This document shows positions 8,907 to 17,539 of a stretch of 64,000 nt of DNA, in pieces (the stretch's first letter is position 1; the number at the start of each line of letters is the position of its first letter). The translations under genes and the position numbers were made by a program. The notes beneath the pieces were generated by a model. It was not told the origin of the DNA, did no database searches, and worked only from the letters and a program-made list of their open reading frames with translations. This DNA is from Rhodopseudomonas telluris (lineage in GTDB: Bacteria > Pseudomonadota > Alphaproteobacteria > Rhizobiales > Xanthobacteraceae): the NCBI RefSeq assembly GCF_042432815.1, contig NZ_JBHLWM010000003.1:558001-622000 (forward strand), written 5' to 3'.

Positions 8907-9434
8907 TTATCGCTGCCACTCCCGGCGCAGGATCGCGTACTGCAGGGTGTTCTCGTAGATCGGGTCACCATTGCGGTCGGTCGTGAAGGAGACGAAGTCC
9001 TTGAACAGCCCTTCCTGGCGCATCCCTAGTCGTTCGCACAGACGCTGCGACGCGATGTTGTGGTCTTCGACATAGGCGTAGAGGCGGCGTGCGTTGCGTG
9101 CAGTGAACAAATGGTCAAACAACGCGCGCGCGGCTTCGGACGCAAAGCCGACGCCAGCGAAGGCCTCGTTGAAATTCCATCCGACCGAAACCGTATCGTC
9201 TTCGGGCACGGCGAACAGGTCGCCGATGAGCCGGCCGGTCGACTTCAAACACACCGCAATGTGCTCATCGCTTCGGCTGCGCAAGGTCGCCTCCGCTTCG
9301 GCCGCCGGCAGGTCGTCGAGCTTCATCGACAGAAAGCAGCTCGACCGCGGCGCGTACAGATAGGCCAACAGATCGGCCGCGTCGTTCGTCCGGAAATTTC
9401 TCAGGACGAGACGGTTTGTTTCGATGGCATCCAT
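8907..9434 (-). CDS. GNAT family N-acetyltransferase (RimJ/RimL-like)
   Basis: The 175-residue protein begins METNRLVLRNF-like (MDAIETNRLVLRNF) and carries the acetyl-CoA binding segment around NEAFAGVGFASEAARALFDHLF and the C-terminal ASQRLCERLGMRQEG typical of RimJ/RimL-type acetyltransferases acting on amino groups of proteins or small molecules. A GGAAGG ribosome site precedes the ATG. The substrate cannot be deduced. It is a single gene with no linked partner. Confidence 0.8.
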   Translation of the reverse strand: MDAIETNRLVLRNFRTNDAADLLAYLYAPRSSCFLSMKLDDLPAAEAEATLRSRSDEHIAVCLKSTGRLIGDLFAVPEDDTVSVGWNFNEAFAGVGFASEAARALFDHLFTARNARRLYAYVEDHNIASQRLCERLGMRQEGLFKDFVSFTTDRNGDPIYENTLQYAILRREWQR

Positions 9435-9749
9435 GCGGTCGGACCTTCCTGACCTTCGACCGATCCGAAAGCCGGCGCGGCATCCGCCGTGTTGTCGCGC
9501 AAGCTCAGCGCTTTTATGGCGGCCGAGTCAGTCTCTTCACCGGCGGATCGCAAAGACGATGATCCCGCGAAGCGGAAATCTGGTTGCGCCTTTGCGCCGC
9601 AGCACGCCCTCTGAGCTGCCTTCCCCTCTCCGCGAAGGAAGCCGCCGGTTGACAAGGAATTTCGAGACCCGCAAGACGCTCTGAGCGAATGACGCCTTGC
9701 CACGTCAAGCAAGGTGCGTCGCGGTCGATCGATCGAGGAGCAAGGCGGC
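9435..9749. other. Intergenic region, no gene seen
   Basis: This 315-bp stretch lies between divergent acetyltransferase and kinase genes. A TTGACA occurs near 9652 but has no matching -10 box at the right distance. No repeat of the families seen elsewhere is present. Confidence 0.4.
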
Positions 9750-10817
9750 ATGAAGACCACCGAACCGATTGCAGGCTATGACATCCCGGCCGTCGAAGCC
9801 TGGATCCGTGCGAATGTCCCTGCGCTGACACCGCCGCTGGTCTGGACGCGGCTGCAGGGCGGCCACTCCAATCTGACCTACCTGATCGAAGACGCAAGCG
9901 GCCGGAAGGCCGTGATCCGCAGGCCGCCGCTCGGCGAGCTGCTCCCCAAGGCGCACGATATGCAGCGCGAGTGGGCGCTGATCAGCGCGCTCGGGCCGAC
10001 TCCGGTGCCGGTGCCGGCCGCGTTCGGCTTCTGCGACGACACCGCGGTGACCGGCGCGCGGTTCTACATCATGGGCCATGTGAACGGGCACCCGCTCTAC
10101 ACCGCGGCCGACACGCGCCGCCTGGTGCCGGAGCAAGAGCGCGCCAAGCTGGCGCATTCGTTCATCGACGTGCTGGCCGATCTGCACGCGGTCGACCCCG
10201 ACGCTGTCGGCCTTGGCGATCTCGGCAAGAAGGACAGTTACGTCGGCCGGCAATTGAAGACTTGGTATCAGTCGTGGATGGCTTCGATCGAGCCGGCGAA
10301 GTTCGATGACCCGCGCGCGCACAGTTTGCGTGAATTCCTGCTGGAGCAACTCCCCGAACAGGGACCGGCGCGGATCGTTCACGGCGACTACGGGCTGCAC
10401 AATACCCTGACGGGGCCAGACCACACCATCGTGGCGGTGGTCGACTGGGAGATCTCGACGCTCGGCGATCCCCTGGCGGACCTCGCCTATGCCCTCAATC
10501 AGTTTCCCGATCCCAGCGATCGCGACCGGCAGTGGGGCGAAGCTCCGACGGTGCTGCCGGGCTTTCCGTCCCGCACCATGTTGGCAGACCGTTACGCGGC
10601 ACGCACCGGCCGTGACCTGTCCAGGCTCGACTACTACATCGGCTTCAACCGCTGGAAGACCGCCGCGATCATCCACGGCGTCTATGCCCGCTACATGGCG
10701 GGACAAAAGAGCACAGAGGGCGTCGACCTGGACAACTTGCGCCGCCGGGTCAGCGAGCAACTGGATTTGGCCGAACAAGCAATCGGTCGGCTGAAGCAGA
10801 GCGGTGCTTCCGCCTAG
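9750..10817 (+). CDS. APH-family kinase, probable hydroxyacyl-CoA kinase (ACAD10/11 or LvaA type)
   Basis: The 355-residue protein belongs to the aminoglycoside/choline kinase fold. The Brenner motif HGDYGLHN (about residue 210) gives the catalytic Asp and metal-binding Asn, and VDWEISTLGDPLADLA (about residue 230) gives the DxD/DFG-like metal site. In this subgroup (LvaA, ACAD10/11) the enzyme phosphorylates 4-hydroxyacyl-CoA so that an acyl-CoA dehydrogenase-like partner can eliminate phosphate. The link to a 3-hydroxyacyl-CoA-type dehydrogenase 104 bp downstream supports acyl-CoA chemistry over antibiotic resistance. The start is at 9750, after GAGGAGCAAGG; the more upstream ATG at 9714 lacks a site. 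Confidence 0.75.
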   Translation: MKTTEPIAGYDIPAVEAWIRANVPALTPPLVWTRLQGGHSNLTYLIEDASGRKAVIRRPPLGELLPKAHDMQREWALISALGPTPVPVPAAFGFCDDTAVTGARFYIMGHVNGHPLYTAADTRRLVPEQERAKLAHSFIDVLADLHAVDPDAVGLGDLGKKDSYVGRQLKTWYQSWMASIEPAKFDDPRAHSLREFLLEQLPEQGPARIVHGDYGLHNTLTGPDHTIVAVVDWEISTLGDPLADLAYALNQFPDPSDRDRQWGEAPTVLPGFPSRTMLADRYAARTGRDLSRLDYYIGFNRWKTAAIIHGVYARYMAGQKSTEGVDLDNLRRRVSEQLDLAEQAIGRLKQSGASA

Positions 10818-10921
10818 AGCGGCGAAACAGCAGCCGATATTCACCATCGCCAGCACTGCGGGCGGCCGTTGAGCGCCGGCCGTCCGCATCGAACAAGCTC
10901 AATCCAAGGGAGAAAACTGAC

Positions 10922-11704
10922 ATGAAACTCGATTCCTCGGTCGCCGCCGTCGTCACCGGCGGTGCGTCGGGCCTCGGCGCCGCGACCGCACGTGCGCTCG
11001 CCGCGCAGGGCGTGAAGGTCGCGATCTTCGACTTCAACGAAGAGAAGGGCGAGGCCGTCGCCAAGGAGATCGGCGGCGTGTTCTGCAAGGTCGACGTGAC
11101 TTCCGACGAGCAGGTCGATGCGGCCTTCGCCAAGGCGCGCGCGGCGCACAAGCAGGAGCGCATCCTGGTCAATTGCGCCGGCACCGGCAACGCGGTGAAA
11201 ACCGCCGGCCGCGACAAGAAGACCGGCGAGCCGACGCATTTTCCGATCGATGCCTTCAATCGCATCATTCAGATCAATCTGGTCGGCACCTTCCGCTGCA
11301 TCGCCAAGTCGGCGCAGGGCATGCTGTCGCTGCCGCCGCTGGACGACGGCGAGCGCGGCGCCATCGTCAACACCGCGTCGGTCGCGGCCGAAGACGGCCA
11401 GATGGGCCAGGCGGCCTATTCGGCCTCGAAGGCCGGCGTCGTCGGCATGACGCTGCCGATCGCGCGCGACCTGATGAGCGAAGGCGTCCGCATCAACACT
11501 ATCCTGCCGGGCATCTTCAACACGCCGCTGCTGCAGGGCGCGCCGGAGAACGTCAAGGCCGCGCTCAGCGCCTCGGTGCCGTTCCCGAAGCGGCTCGGTC
11601 TGCCGGAGGAATATGCGCAGCTCGCGCTCACCATGATCACCAACGGCTACTTCAACGGCGAAGACGTCCGTCTCGACGGCGCGATCCGGATGGCGCCGCG
11701 CTAA
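10922..11704 (+). CDS. Short-chain dehydrogenase, type II 3-hydroxyacyl-CoA dehydrogenase-like
   Basis: The 260-residue protein is a classical SDR. It has the NAD-binding TGGASGLG, the NCAG motif, the catalytic Ser in VNTASVAAEDG and the YSASK Tyr/Lys pair. The GEPTHFPIDAFNRIIQINLVGTFR insert and overall pattern match the HSD17B10-type 3-hydroxyacyl-CoA dehydrogenase. It would oxidise a hydroxyacyl-CoA in beta-oxidation-like breakdown. An AAGGGAG ribosome site lies upstream. Together with the kinase it forms a small two-gene catabolic unit that ends at a strong terminator. Confidence 0.85.
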   Translation: MKLDSSVAAVVTGGASGLGAATARALAAQGVKVAIFDFNEEKGEAVAKEIGGVFCKVDVTSDEQVDAAFAKARAAHKQERILVNCAGTGNAVKTAGRDKKTGEPTHFPIDAFNRIIQINLVGTFRCIAKSAQGMLSLPPLDDGERGAIVNTASVAAEDGQMGQAAYSASKAGVVGMTLPIARDLMSEGVRINTILPGIFNTPLLQGAPENVKAALSASVPFPKRLGLPEEYAQLALTMITNGYFNGEDVRLDGAIRMAPR

Positions 11705-11728
11705 GCGCCTCGCCAGAGCTGCAACAAA

Positions 11729-11758
11729 AAAGCGGCCCGCGTCATCGCGGGCCGCTTT
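11729..11758. terminator. Bidirectional terminator hairpin
   Basis: Perfect 13-base arms (AAAGCGGCCCGCG and its complement) flank a TCAT loop, with A-rich sequence on the left and TTTGATTTTG on the right. It lies between the convergent dehydrogenase and transporter genes and can serve both strands. Confidence 0.9.
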
Positions 11759-11792
11759 GATTTTGAGGAGACGGTCGAACGGCGCGGGGCGC

Positions 11793-13115
11793 TTACCGAT
11801 ACTCTTCCGATTCGCGCAGCCCGCTGATCCACAGCGCCAGCACGGTGACCACGGCGCCGGACAGCAGATAGGCGCCGGACGACAGCAGGCCATAATGGGT
11901 GGCGAGCAGCAGCGCGGCGAGCGGCGCGAAGCCGGCTCCGAACAGCCAGGCCAAGTCGGCGGTCAGCGCCGAGGCGGTGTAGCGATAGGCCATCCGGAAG
12001 CTGGAGGCGATCGCGCCCGAGGACTGGCCGAACGACAGGCCGAGCAGCACGAAGCCGAGCATCATGTAGACCGACTCGCCGACCGGGCCGGCGTCGAGCA
12101 GCTGCGGCGCGAAGCCGCTGAACACCGCGATCGCGACGGCCGAGCCGATCAGCAGCGGCTTGCGGCCGATCCGGTCGGACAGATAGCCCGACGCGATGAT
12201 CGCGAGCACGCAGATCGCGGCGCCGATGGTCTCGATGACCAGGAAGCGGACCGGGCTTTCACGTGTGAACAGGAACACCCAGGACAGCGGGAACACCGTC
12301 ACCATGTGGAACAGCGCGAAGCTCGCCAGCGGCGCGAAGGCGCCGATCACGATGTTGCGGCCTTCGTTGCGGACGGTCTCGCTGACGCGGCCGGGCTGCA
12401 ATTCGCGGCTTTCGAACAGCGCGGCGTATTCCGGCGTCACCACCATACGAAGCCGGGCGAACAGCGCCACGACGTTGATGGCGAAGGCGACGAAGAACGG
12501 GTAGCGCCAGCCCCAGCCGAAGAAGTCCTCGGCCGACAGGTGTCCGGTGAAATAGGCAAACAGCGCGCTGGCGACGATCAGGCCGAGCGGCGCGCCCAGC
12601 TGCGGGATCATCGCGTACCAGCCGCGCTGCTCTTTCGGCGCGTTCAGCGCCAGCAGCGAGGCGAGGCCGTCCCAGGCGCCGCCCCAGGCCAGGCCCTGCG
12701 CGGCGCGGGCCAGCGCCAGCAGCCAGATCGCGGTCGCGCCGATCTCGTAATAGCCGGGCAAGAACGCGATCGCGACCGTCGCAGTGCCGAGCAGCAACAT
12801 CGCGATGATCAGCTTGGCGCTTTTGCCGTAGGTGCGGTCGATCGCCATGAAGATCACCGAGCCGAACGGCCGGGCGATAAAGGCGATGGCGAAGATCGCG
12901 AAGGAATAGAGGGTGCCGTTCAACTCGCTGGTGAACGGGAACACCAGACGGGGGAACACGATCACCGAGGCGATCGCATAGACGAAGAAGTCGAAGAATT
13001 CGGCGGTACGGCCGATGATGACCCCGATGGCGATGTCGTTCGGGTTGGCATGCTTGTGCGCCGGATCCGAGCCAAGTCCCTCCGTCGTGGTTCCCGCTGT
13101 GGTGGTGTCCGTCAT
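11793..13115 (-). CDS. MFS transporter, metabolite:H+ symporter (MHS) family
   Basis: The 440-residue inner-membrane protein has twelve hydrophobic segments and begins with a hydrophilic tail followed by IAIGVIIGRTAEFFDFFVYAIAS, the MHS/ProP-KgtP signature of helix 1. The conserved loop YLSDRIGRKPLLIGSA between helices 8 and 9 and RPFGSVIFMAIDRTYGKS between helices 2 and 3 are present. Such carriers import organic acids, betaine or shikimate-like compounds with protons. It is divergent from cyoA, and a long palindrome lies in the shared upstream region. The solute is unknown. Confidence 0.85.
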   Translation of the reverse strand: MTDTTTAGTTTEGLGSDPAHKHANPNDIAIGVIIGRTAEFFDFFVYAIASVIVFPRLVFPFTSELNGTLYSFAIFAIAFIARPFGSVIFMAIDRTYGKSAKLIIAMLLLGTATVAIAFLPGYYEIGATAIWLLALARAAQGLAWGGAWDGLASLLALNAPKEQRGWYAMIPQLGAPLGLIVASALFAYFTGHLSAEDFFGWGWRYPFFVAFAINVVALFARLRMVVTPEYAALFESRELQPGRVSETVRNEGRNIVIGAFAPLASFALFHMVTVFPLSWVFLFTRESPVRFLVIETIGAAICVLAIIASGYLSDRIGRKPLLIGSAVAIAVFSGFAPQLLDAGPVGESVYMMLGFVLLGLSFGQSSGAIASSFRMAYRYTASALTADLAWLFGAGFAPLAALLLATHYGLLSSGAYLLSGAVVTVLALWISGLRESEEYR

Positions 13116-13154
13116 CGCCTCTGCCGTTGAAATGTCGAAGGAAAATGTTGCGAG

Positions 13155-13175
13155 CGCTTCTCACTTTTAGAAGCG
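13155..13175. other. Short inverted repeat in the MFS leader region
   Basis: Seven-base arms CGCTTCT and AGAAGCG flank a 7-base loop, 40 bp before the start of the leftward transporter gene. It may be an mRNA leader hairpin or a protein site. Nothing identifies which. Confidence 0.35.
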
Positions 13176-13211
13176 ATCGCATTTCTGTTTGAGCGGTGAT
13201 CCCGCACCGCA

Positions 13212-13234
13212 ACATTGGACAAATTGTCCAATGT
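13212..13234. promoter_or_regulatory. Perfect 23-bp palindrome, probable operator
   Basis: Arms of 11 bases (ACATTGGACAA and its exact complement) are centred on one A at 13223. It lies 97 bp upstream of the MFS gene and 68 bp upstream of the cyoA GTG, so one regulator could act on both. The sequence is not an FNR box (TTGAT-N4-ATCAA) and I cannot assign it to a known family. A site of this length and symmetry is very unlikely by chance. Confidence 0.75.
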
Positions 13235-13301
13235 CCGGATTGTTGCGCCGCAGCTAGCTCGTGTCCTTGCGAGATATTCTCATTCTCAAAGGGCGGAACG
13301 C

Positions 13302-14456
13302 GTGTCACGACTAAAGTTTCTGTTGCTGCTACCCTTGGCCGTACTTTTGAGCGGCTGCAACTTTGTGGTGATGGCGCCGGCCGGTGACGTGGCGGCGCAG
13401 CAGCGCGACCTGATCATTGTGTCGACCGTCCTGATGCTGCTGATCGTGCTGCCGGTGATGGCGCTGACGATCTGGTTTGCCTGGCGCTACCGGCATTCCA
13501 ACGACGCGGCCAAATACGATCCGGAGTGGGATCACTCGACCGGCCTCGAGCTGGTGATCTGGTCGGCTCCGCTTCTGATCATCATCTGCCTGGGCGCCAT
13601 CACCTGGATGGGCACCCATCTGCTCGATCCCTACCGCTCGCTGGACCGGATCGCCGCCAACCGCCCTGTCGACCGGGACAAGGCGCCGCTCGAGGTCAAT
13701 GTCGTCGCGCTCGATTGGAAGTGGCTGTTCATCTATCCGGAATACGGCGTCGCCTCGCTCAATGAGATGGCCGCTCCGGTCGATCGCCCGATCAACTTCC
13801 GCATCACGTCGTCGTCGGTGATGAATTCGTTCTACGTCCCGGCGCTCGCCGGCATGATCTACGCGATGCCCGGCATGGAGACCAAGCTGCACGCGGTGAT
13901 CAACCACGCCGGCAACTATCGCGGCCTGTCGGCCAACTACAGCGGCGCCGGCTTCTCCGGCATGCACTTCGCCTTCCACGGCCTCGACGACGCCGGCTTC
14001 GATCAGTGGATCGCCCGCGCGAAGGCGAGCCCCGACAAACTCGGTCGCCCCGAATATCTGCAGCTCGAGCGCCCGAGCAGCAACGAGAAGCCTCGCGCGT
14101 TCGGCTCGGTCGACAGCGACCTGTTCCGCGCCATCCTCAACATGTGCGTCGACACCGGCAAGATGTGCATGAGCGAGATGATGGCGATCGACGCCAAGGG
14201 CGGCTCCGGCATGGCCGGGCTGAACAACACCCTGCCGCTGGCCTACGACAAATACGCTCGCCGCGGCACCGCGCTCGGGCCGCAGCCGTCCTTCGTGGCC
14301 GGCATCTGCACGCCCGAGGAGCCGCAGGGTCGCACGACCGCGCAGGTCCGTGAATCCACGCCGTTGCTCGGCGCCGGGCTGAAGCGTCCGACGCTGGCGC
14401 CACTCGGCTCCTCCACTTCGTTCCTGTTCGGCTCGACGTCGAAGTCCCAATCCTGA
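13302..14456 (+). CDS. cyoA: Cytochrome bo3 ubiquinol oxidase subunit II
   Basis: The 384-residue subunit II has a lipoprotein signal peptide with lipobox LLSGCN, two membrane helices (about residues 35 to 60 and 80 to 105) and a periplasmic cupredoxin domain (LDWKWLFIYPEYG, MNSFYVPALAGMIYAMPGM). The Cys ligands of a CuA centre are absent, with NYSGAGFSGMHF at that place, so it is a quinol and not a cytochrome c oxidase. The GTG at 13302 puts the signal peptide at the N-terminus; an ATG at 13215 would overlap the upstream palindrome and is rejected. It heads the cyoABCD operon. Confidence 0.92.
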   Translation: MSRLKFLLLLPLAVLLSGCNFVVMAPAGDVAAQQRDLIIVSTVLMLLIVLPVMALTIWFAWRYRHSNDAAKYDPEWDHSTGLELVIWSAPLLIIICLGAITWMGTHLLDPYRSLDRIAANRPVDRDKAPLEVNVVALDWKWLFIYPEYGVASLNEMAAPVDRPINFRITSSSVMNSFYVPALAGMIYAMPGMETKLHAVINHAGNYRGLSANYSGAGFSGMHFAFHGLDDAGFDQWIARAKASPDKLGRPEYLQLERPSSNEKPRAFGSVDSDLFRAILNMCVDTGKMCMSEMMAIDAKGGSGMAGLNNTLPLAYDKYARRGTALGPQPSFVAGICTPEEPQGRTTAQVRESTPLLGAGLKRPTLAPLGSSTSFLFGSTSKSQS

Positions 14457-14464
14457 GGGATCGC

Positions 14465-16471
14465 ATGTTCTCCAATTTTGATATCGTTAAAGCGATCTTC
14501 GGCCGGCTGTCGCTGGATTCGCTTCCGCTTCACGAGCCGATTGTCGTGATGACCTTCGTCGGCGTCGCGTGCGGCGGCGCCGCGCTGGTCGCCGGCCTCA
14601 CCTACTTCAAGCTGTGGGGCTATCTGTGGCGTGAGTGGTTCACCACCGTCGACCACAAGCGCATCGGCATCATGTACATGATCCTCGGCCTGATCATGCT
14701 GCTGCGCGGCTTCGCCGACGCCATCATGATGCGTCTGCAGCAGGCGATGGCGTTCGGCGGCTCGGAGGGCTACCTCAACGCGCATCACTACGACCAGGTG
14801 TTCACCGCCCACGGCGTGATCATGATCTTCTTCGTAGCGATGCCGCTGGTCACCGGTCTGATGAACTACGTCGTGCCGCTGCAGATCGGCGCGCGCGACG
14901 TGTCGTTCCCGTTCCTCAACAATTTCAGCTTCTGGATGACCGTCGGCGGCGCCGTGCTGGTGATGATCTCGCTGTTCGTCGGCGAGTTCGCCCGCACCGG
15001 CTGGCTGGCCTATCCGCCGCTGTCGAATATCGGCTACAGTCCGGATGTCGGGGTCGATTACTACATATGGGCGCTGCAGGTCGCGGGCGTCGGCACGACG
15101 CTGTCCGGCGTCAACCTGATCTGCACCATCGTCAAGATGCGGGCGCCCGGCATGACGATGATGCGCATGCCGATCTTCACCTGGACCTCGCTCTGCACCA
15201 ACATCCTGATCGTCGCCTCCTTCCCGGTGCTGACCGTGGTGCTGGCGCTGCTGTCGCTGGACCGCTATGTCGGCACCAACTTCTTCACGAACGACTTCGG
15301 CGGCAACCCGATGATGTACGTGAACCTGATCTGGATCTGGGGGCACCCGGAGGTCTACATCCTGATCCTGCCGGCGTTCGGCATCTTCTCGGAAGTGACG
15401 TCGACGTTCTCGGGCAAGCGGCTGTTCGGCTACACCTCGATGGTCTACGCCACGGTGGTGATCACCATCCTGTCGTATCTGGTGTGGCTGCACCACTTCT
15501 TCACGATGGGGTCGGGCGCCAGCGTCAACTCGTTCTTCGGCATCACCACGATGATCATCTCGATCCCGACGGGCGCGAAGATGTTCAACTGGCTGTTCAC
15601 GATGTATCGCGGCCGGATCCGGTTCGAACTGCCGATGATGTGGACCATCGCGTTCATGCTGACCTTCGTGATCGGCGGCATGACCGGCGTGCTGCTCGCG
15701 GTGCCGCCGGCCGACTTCGTGCTGCACAACAGCCTGTTCCTGGTCGCGCACTTCCACAACGTCATCATCGGCGGCGTTGTGTTCGGTGCGTTCGCCGGCA
15801 TCGTCTACTGGTTCCCGAAGGCGTTCGGCTTCAAGCTCGATCCGTTCTGGGGCAAGGTCTCGTTCTGGAGCTGGGTGGTCGGCTTCTACCTCGCCTTCAT
15901 GCCGCTCTACGTGCTCGGCCTGATGGGCGTCACCCGCCGGCTGCGTGTGTTCGACGATCAAAGCCTGCAGATCTGGTTCGTCCTGGCGGCCTGCGGGGCG
16001 GCTCTGATCGCGGTCGGCATCGGCGCGTTCCTGATCCAGATCGCCGTCAGCATTCTGCGCCGTGAGCAGCTCCGCGACGTCACCGGCGATCCGTGGAACG
16101 CCCGCACCCTGGAATGGGCCACGTCCTCGCCTCCGCCGGACTACAACTTCGCCTTCACCCCGATGGTGCACAACACCGACGCGTGGTGGGAGATGAAGCG
16201 TGCCGGCTACAAGCGACCGCTGACCGGCTTCAAGCCGATCCATATGCCGAGCAACACCGGCACCGGCGTCATTCTCGCCGGTCTGGCCACCGCGACCGGT
16301 TTCGCTCTGATCTGGTACATCTGGTGGCTGGCCGCGCTGGCGTTCATCGCGCTGCTCGCCGTCGCGATCGGTCATACGTTCAACTATCACCGCGACTACC
16401 ACATCCCGGCTGAGGAAGTGGTGCGCGTCGAAGAAGAGCGGACCCGTCTGCTCGCTGCGGGAGCCAAGTGA
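14465..16471 (+). CDS. cyoB: Cytochrome bo3 ubiquinol oxidase subunit I
   Basis: The 668-residue integral membrane protein is the haem-copper catalytic subunit, with about 15 helices. The low-spin haem region (AHGVIMIFF), the copper/haem o3 site WGHPEVYILILP with its cross-linked His/Tyr, HHFFTMG and the haem ligand pair region HFHNVIIGG are all present. It reduces O2 to water and pumps protons. The length matches E. coli CyoB. It starts 9 bp after cyoA and its stop overlaps the cyoC start as TGATG. Confidence 0.95.
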   Translation: MFSNFDIVKAIFGRLSLDSLPLHEPIVVMTFVGVACGGAALVAGLTYFKLWGYLWREWFTTVDHKRIGIMYMILGLIMLLRGFADAIMMRLQQAMAFGGSEGYLNAHHYDQVFTAHGVIMIFFVAMPLVTGLMNYVVPLQIGARDVSFPFLNNFSFWMTVGGAVLVMISLFVGEFARTGWLAYPPLSNIGYSPDVGVDYYIWALQVAGVGTTLSGVNLICTIVKMRAPGMTMMRMPIFTWTSLCTNILIVASFPVLTVVLALLSLDRYVGTNFFTNDFGGNPMMYVNLIWIWGHPEVYILILPAFGIFSEVTSTFSGKRLFGYTSMVYATVVITILSYLVWLHHFFTMGSGASVNSFFGITTMIISIPTGAKMFNWLFTMYRGRIRFELPMMWTIAFMLTFVIGGMTGVLLAVPPADFVLHNSLFLVAHFHNVIIGGVVFGAFAGIVYWFPKAFGFKLDPFWGKVSFWSWVVGFYLAFMPLYVLGLMGVTRRLRVFDDQSLQIWFVLAACGAALIAVGIGAFLIQIAVSILRREQLRDVTGDPWNARTLEWATSSPPPDYNFAFTPMVHNTDAWWEMKRAGYKRPLTGFKPIHMPSNTGTGVILAGLATATGFALIWYIWWLAALAFIALLAVAIGHTFNYHRDYHIPAEEVVRVEEERTRLLAAGAK

Positions 16472-17100
16472 TGAGTGTCGCGGTCGCCAATCCGAAGGAC
16501 GCGGATCCGATCTTCTACGTCGTCGACGAACACGCCCATCCGGAAGGTTCGAGTACCCTGCTCGGATTCTGGCTCTATTTGATGAGCGACTGTCTCATCT
16601 TCGCGATCCTGTTCGCCACCTACGGCGTGCTCGGCACCAACTACGCGGCCGGGCCGGCGCCGAAGGATCTGTTCGATCTGAAGCTCGTCGCGGTCAACAC
16701 CGCGATGCTGCTGCTGTCGTCGATCACCTACGGCTTCGCCATGCTGACGATGGAGAAGCGGCAGGTCGGCGCCACCCAGATGTGGCTGGCGATTACCGGG
16801 CTGTTCGGCCTCGCCTTCCTCAGCATCGAACTCTACGAGTTCCATCACATGATCCATGAAGGCGCGACGCCGCAGCGCAGCGCCTTCCTGTCCTCGTTCT
16901 TCACGCTGGTCGGCACCCACGGTCTGCACGTCACCTTCGGCATCATCTGGCTGGTGACGCTGATGACCCAGGTCGCCCGCAAGGGGCTGATCGAGGCCAA
17001 CCGCCGTCGCCTGATGTGCCTCAGCATGTTCTGGCACTTCCTCGACGTGGTCTGGATCGGCGTCTTCACCTTCGTGTACCTGCTGGGAGTGCTGCGATGA
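16471..17100 (+). CDS. cyoC: Cytochrome bo3 ubiquinol oxidase subunit III
   Basis: The 209-residue protein has five membrane helices and the family motifs LYLMSDCLIFAILFATY, SIELYEFHHMI and MFWHFLDVVWIGVFTFVYLLG. It is a structural subunit of the quinol oxidase. The ATG at 16471 shares a base with the cyoB stop codon; a GTG at 16468 is an alternative. Its stop overlaps cyoD by four bases. Confidence 0.93.
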   Translation: MSVAVANPKDADPIFYVVDEHAHPEGSSTLLGFWLYLMSDCLIFAILFATYGVLGTNYAAGPAPKDLFDLKLVAVNTAMLLLSSITYGFAMLTMEKRQVGATQMWLAITGLFGLAFLSIELYEFHHMIHEGATPQRSAFLSSFFTLVGTHGLHVTFGIIWLVTLMTQVARKGLIEANRRRLMCLSMFWHFLDVVWIGVFTFVYLLGVLR

Positions 17101-17486
17101 GCATCAACAATCCGCCCGTCGACGCCCATGGCGAGGACCACCACGGCCATCCGGACGCGCATGCCCACGGCACGCTGAAGAGCTATCTGATCGGCTTCGG
17201 CCTGTCGGTTGTGCTGACCGCGATCCCGTTCTGGCTGGTGATGAGCGGCGCGATCGCCGACAAGTCCGTCACCGGCCTCGTCGTCATGGCGTTCGCGGCG
17301 GTGCAGATCGTCGTGCACATGATCTACTTCCTGCACATGAACACCTCGTCCGAGCAGGGCTGGACCATGATGGCGCTGATCTTCACCATCGTCATGGTGG
17401 TGATCGCGCTAGCCGGATCGCTGTGGGTGATGCACCATCTCATCACCAACATGATGCCGGTCCACAACATGGTCCCGCCGAAGTGA
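17097..17486 (+). CDS. cyoD: Cytochrome bo3 ubiquinol oxidase subunit IV
   Basis: The 129-residue protein has a His-rich hydrophilic N-terminus (HGEDHHGHPDAHAHG) and three membrane helices with the family pattern KSYLIGFGLSVVLTAIPFW and VQIVVHMIYFLHM. It assists assembly of the copper site in subunit I. It starts in an ATGA overlap with cyoC. Confidence 0.92.
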   Translation: MSINNPPVDAHGEDHHGHPDAHAHGTLKSYLIGFGLSVVLTAIPFWLVMSGAIADKSVTGLVVMAFAAVQIVVHMIYFLHMNTSSEQGWTMMALIFTIVMVVIALAGSLWVMHHLITNMMPVHNMVPPK

Positions 17487-17539
17487 GCGAACCGGGGATC
17501 GTGGCCTCCGGCGACGCGCGGACTCTGGGGGGCACCCCC

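Noticed and set aside
9705..10889. Minus-strand open frame of 394 codons opposite the APH-like kinase
   Set aside because: The plus strand carries the HGDYGLHN and DWE kinase motifs; the minus frame is a composition shadow.
14243..16402. Long minus-strand open frame (719 codons) opposite cyoA/cyoB
   Set aside because: It is a shadow of the GC-rich codon pattern of cyoB: rich in Arg, His, Asp and Gln, without domains or a ribosome site.
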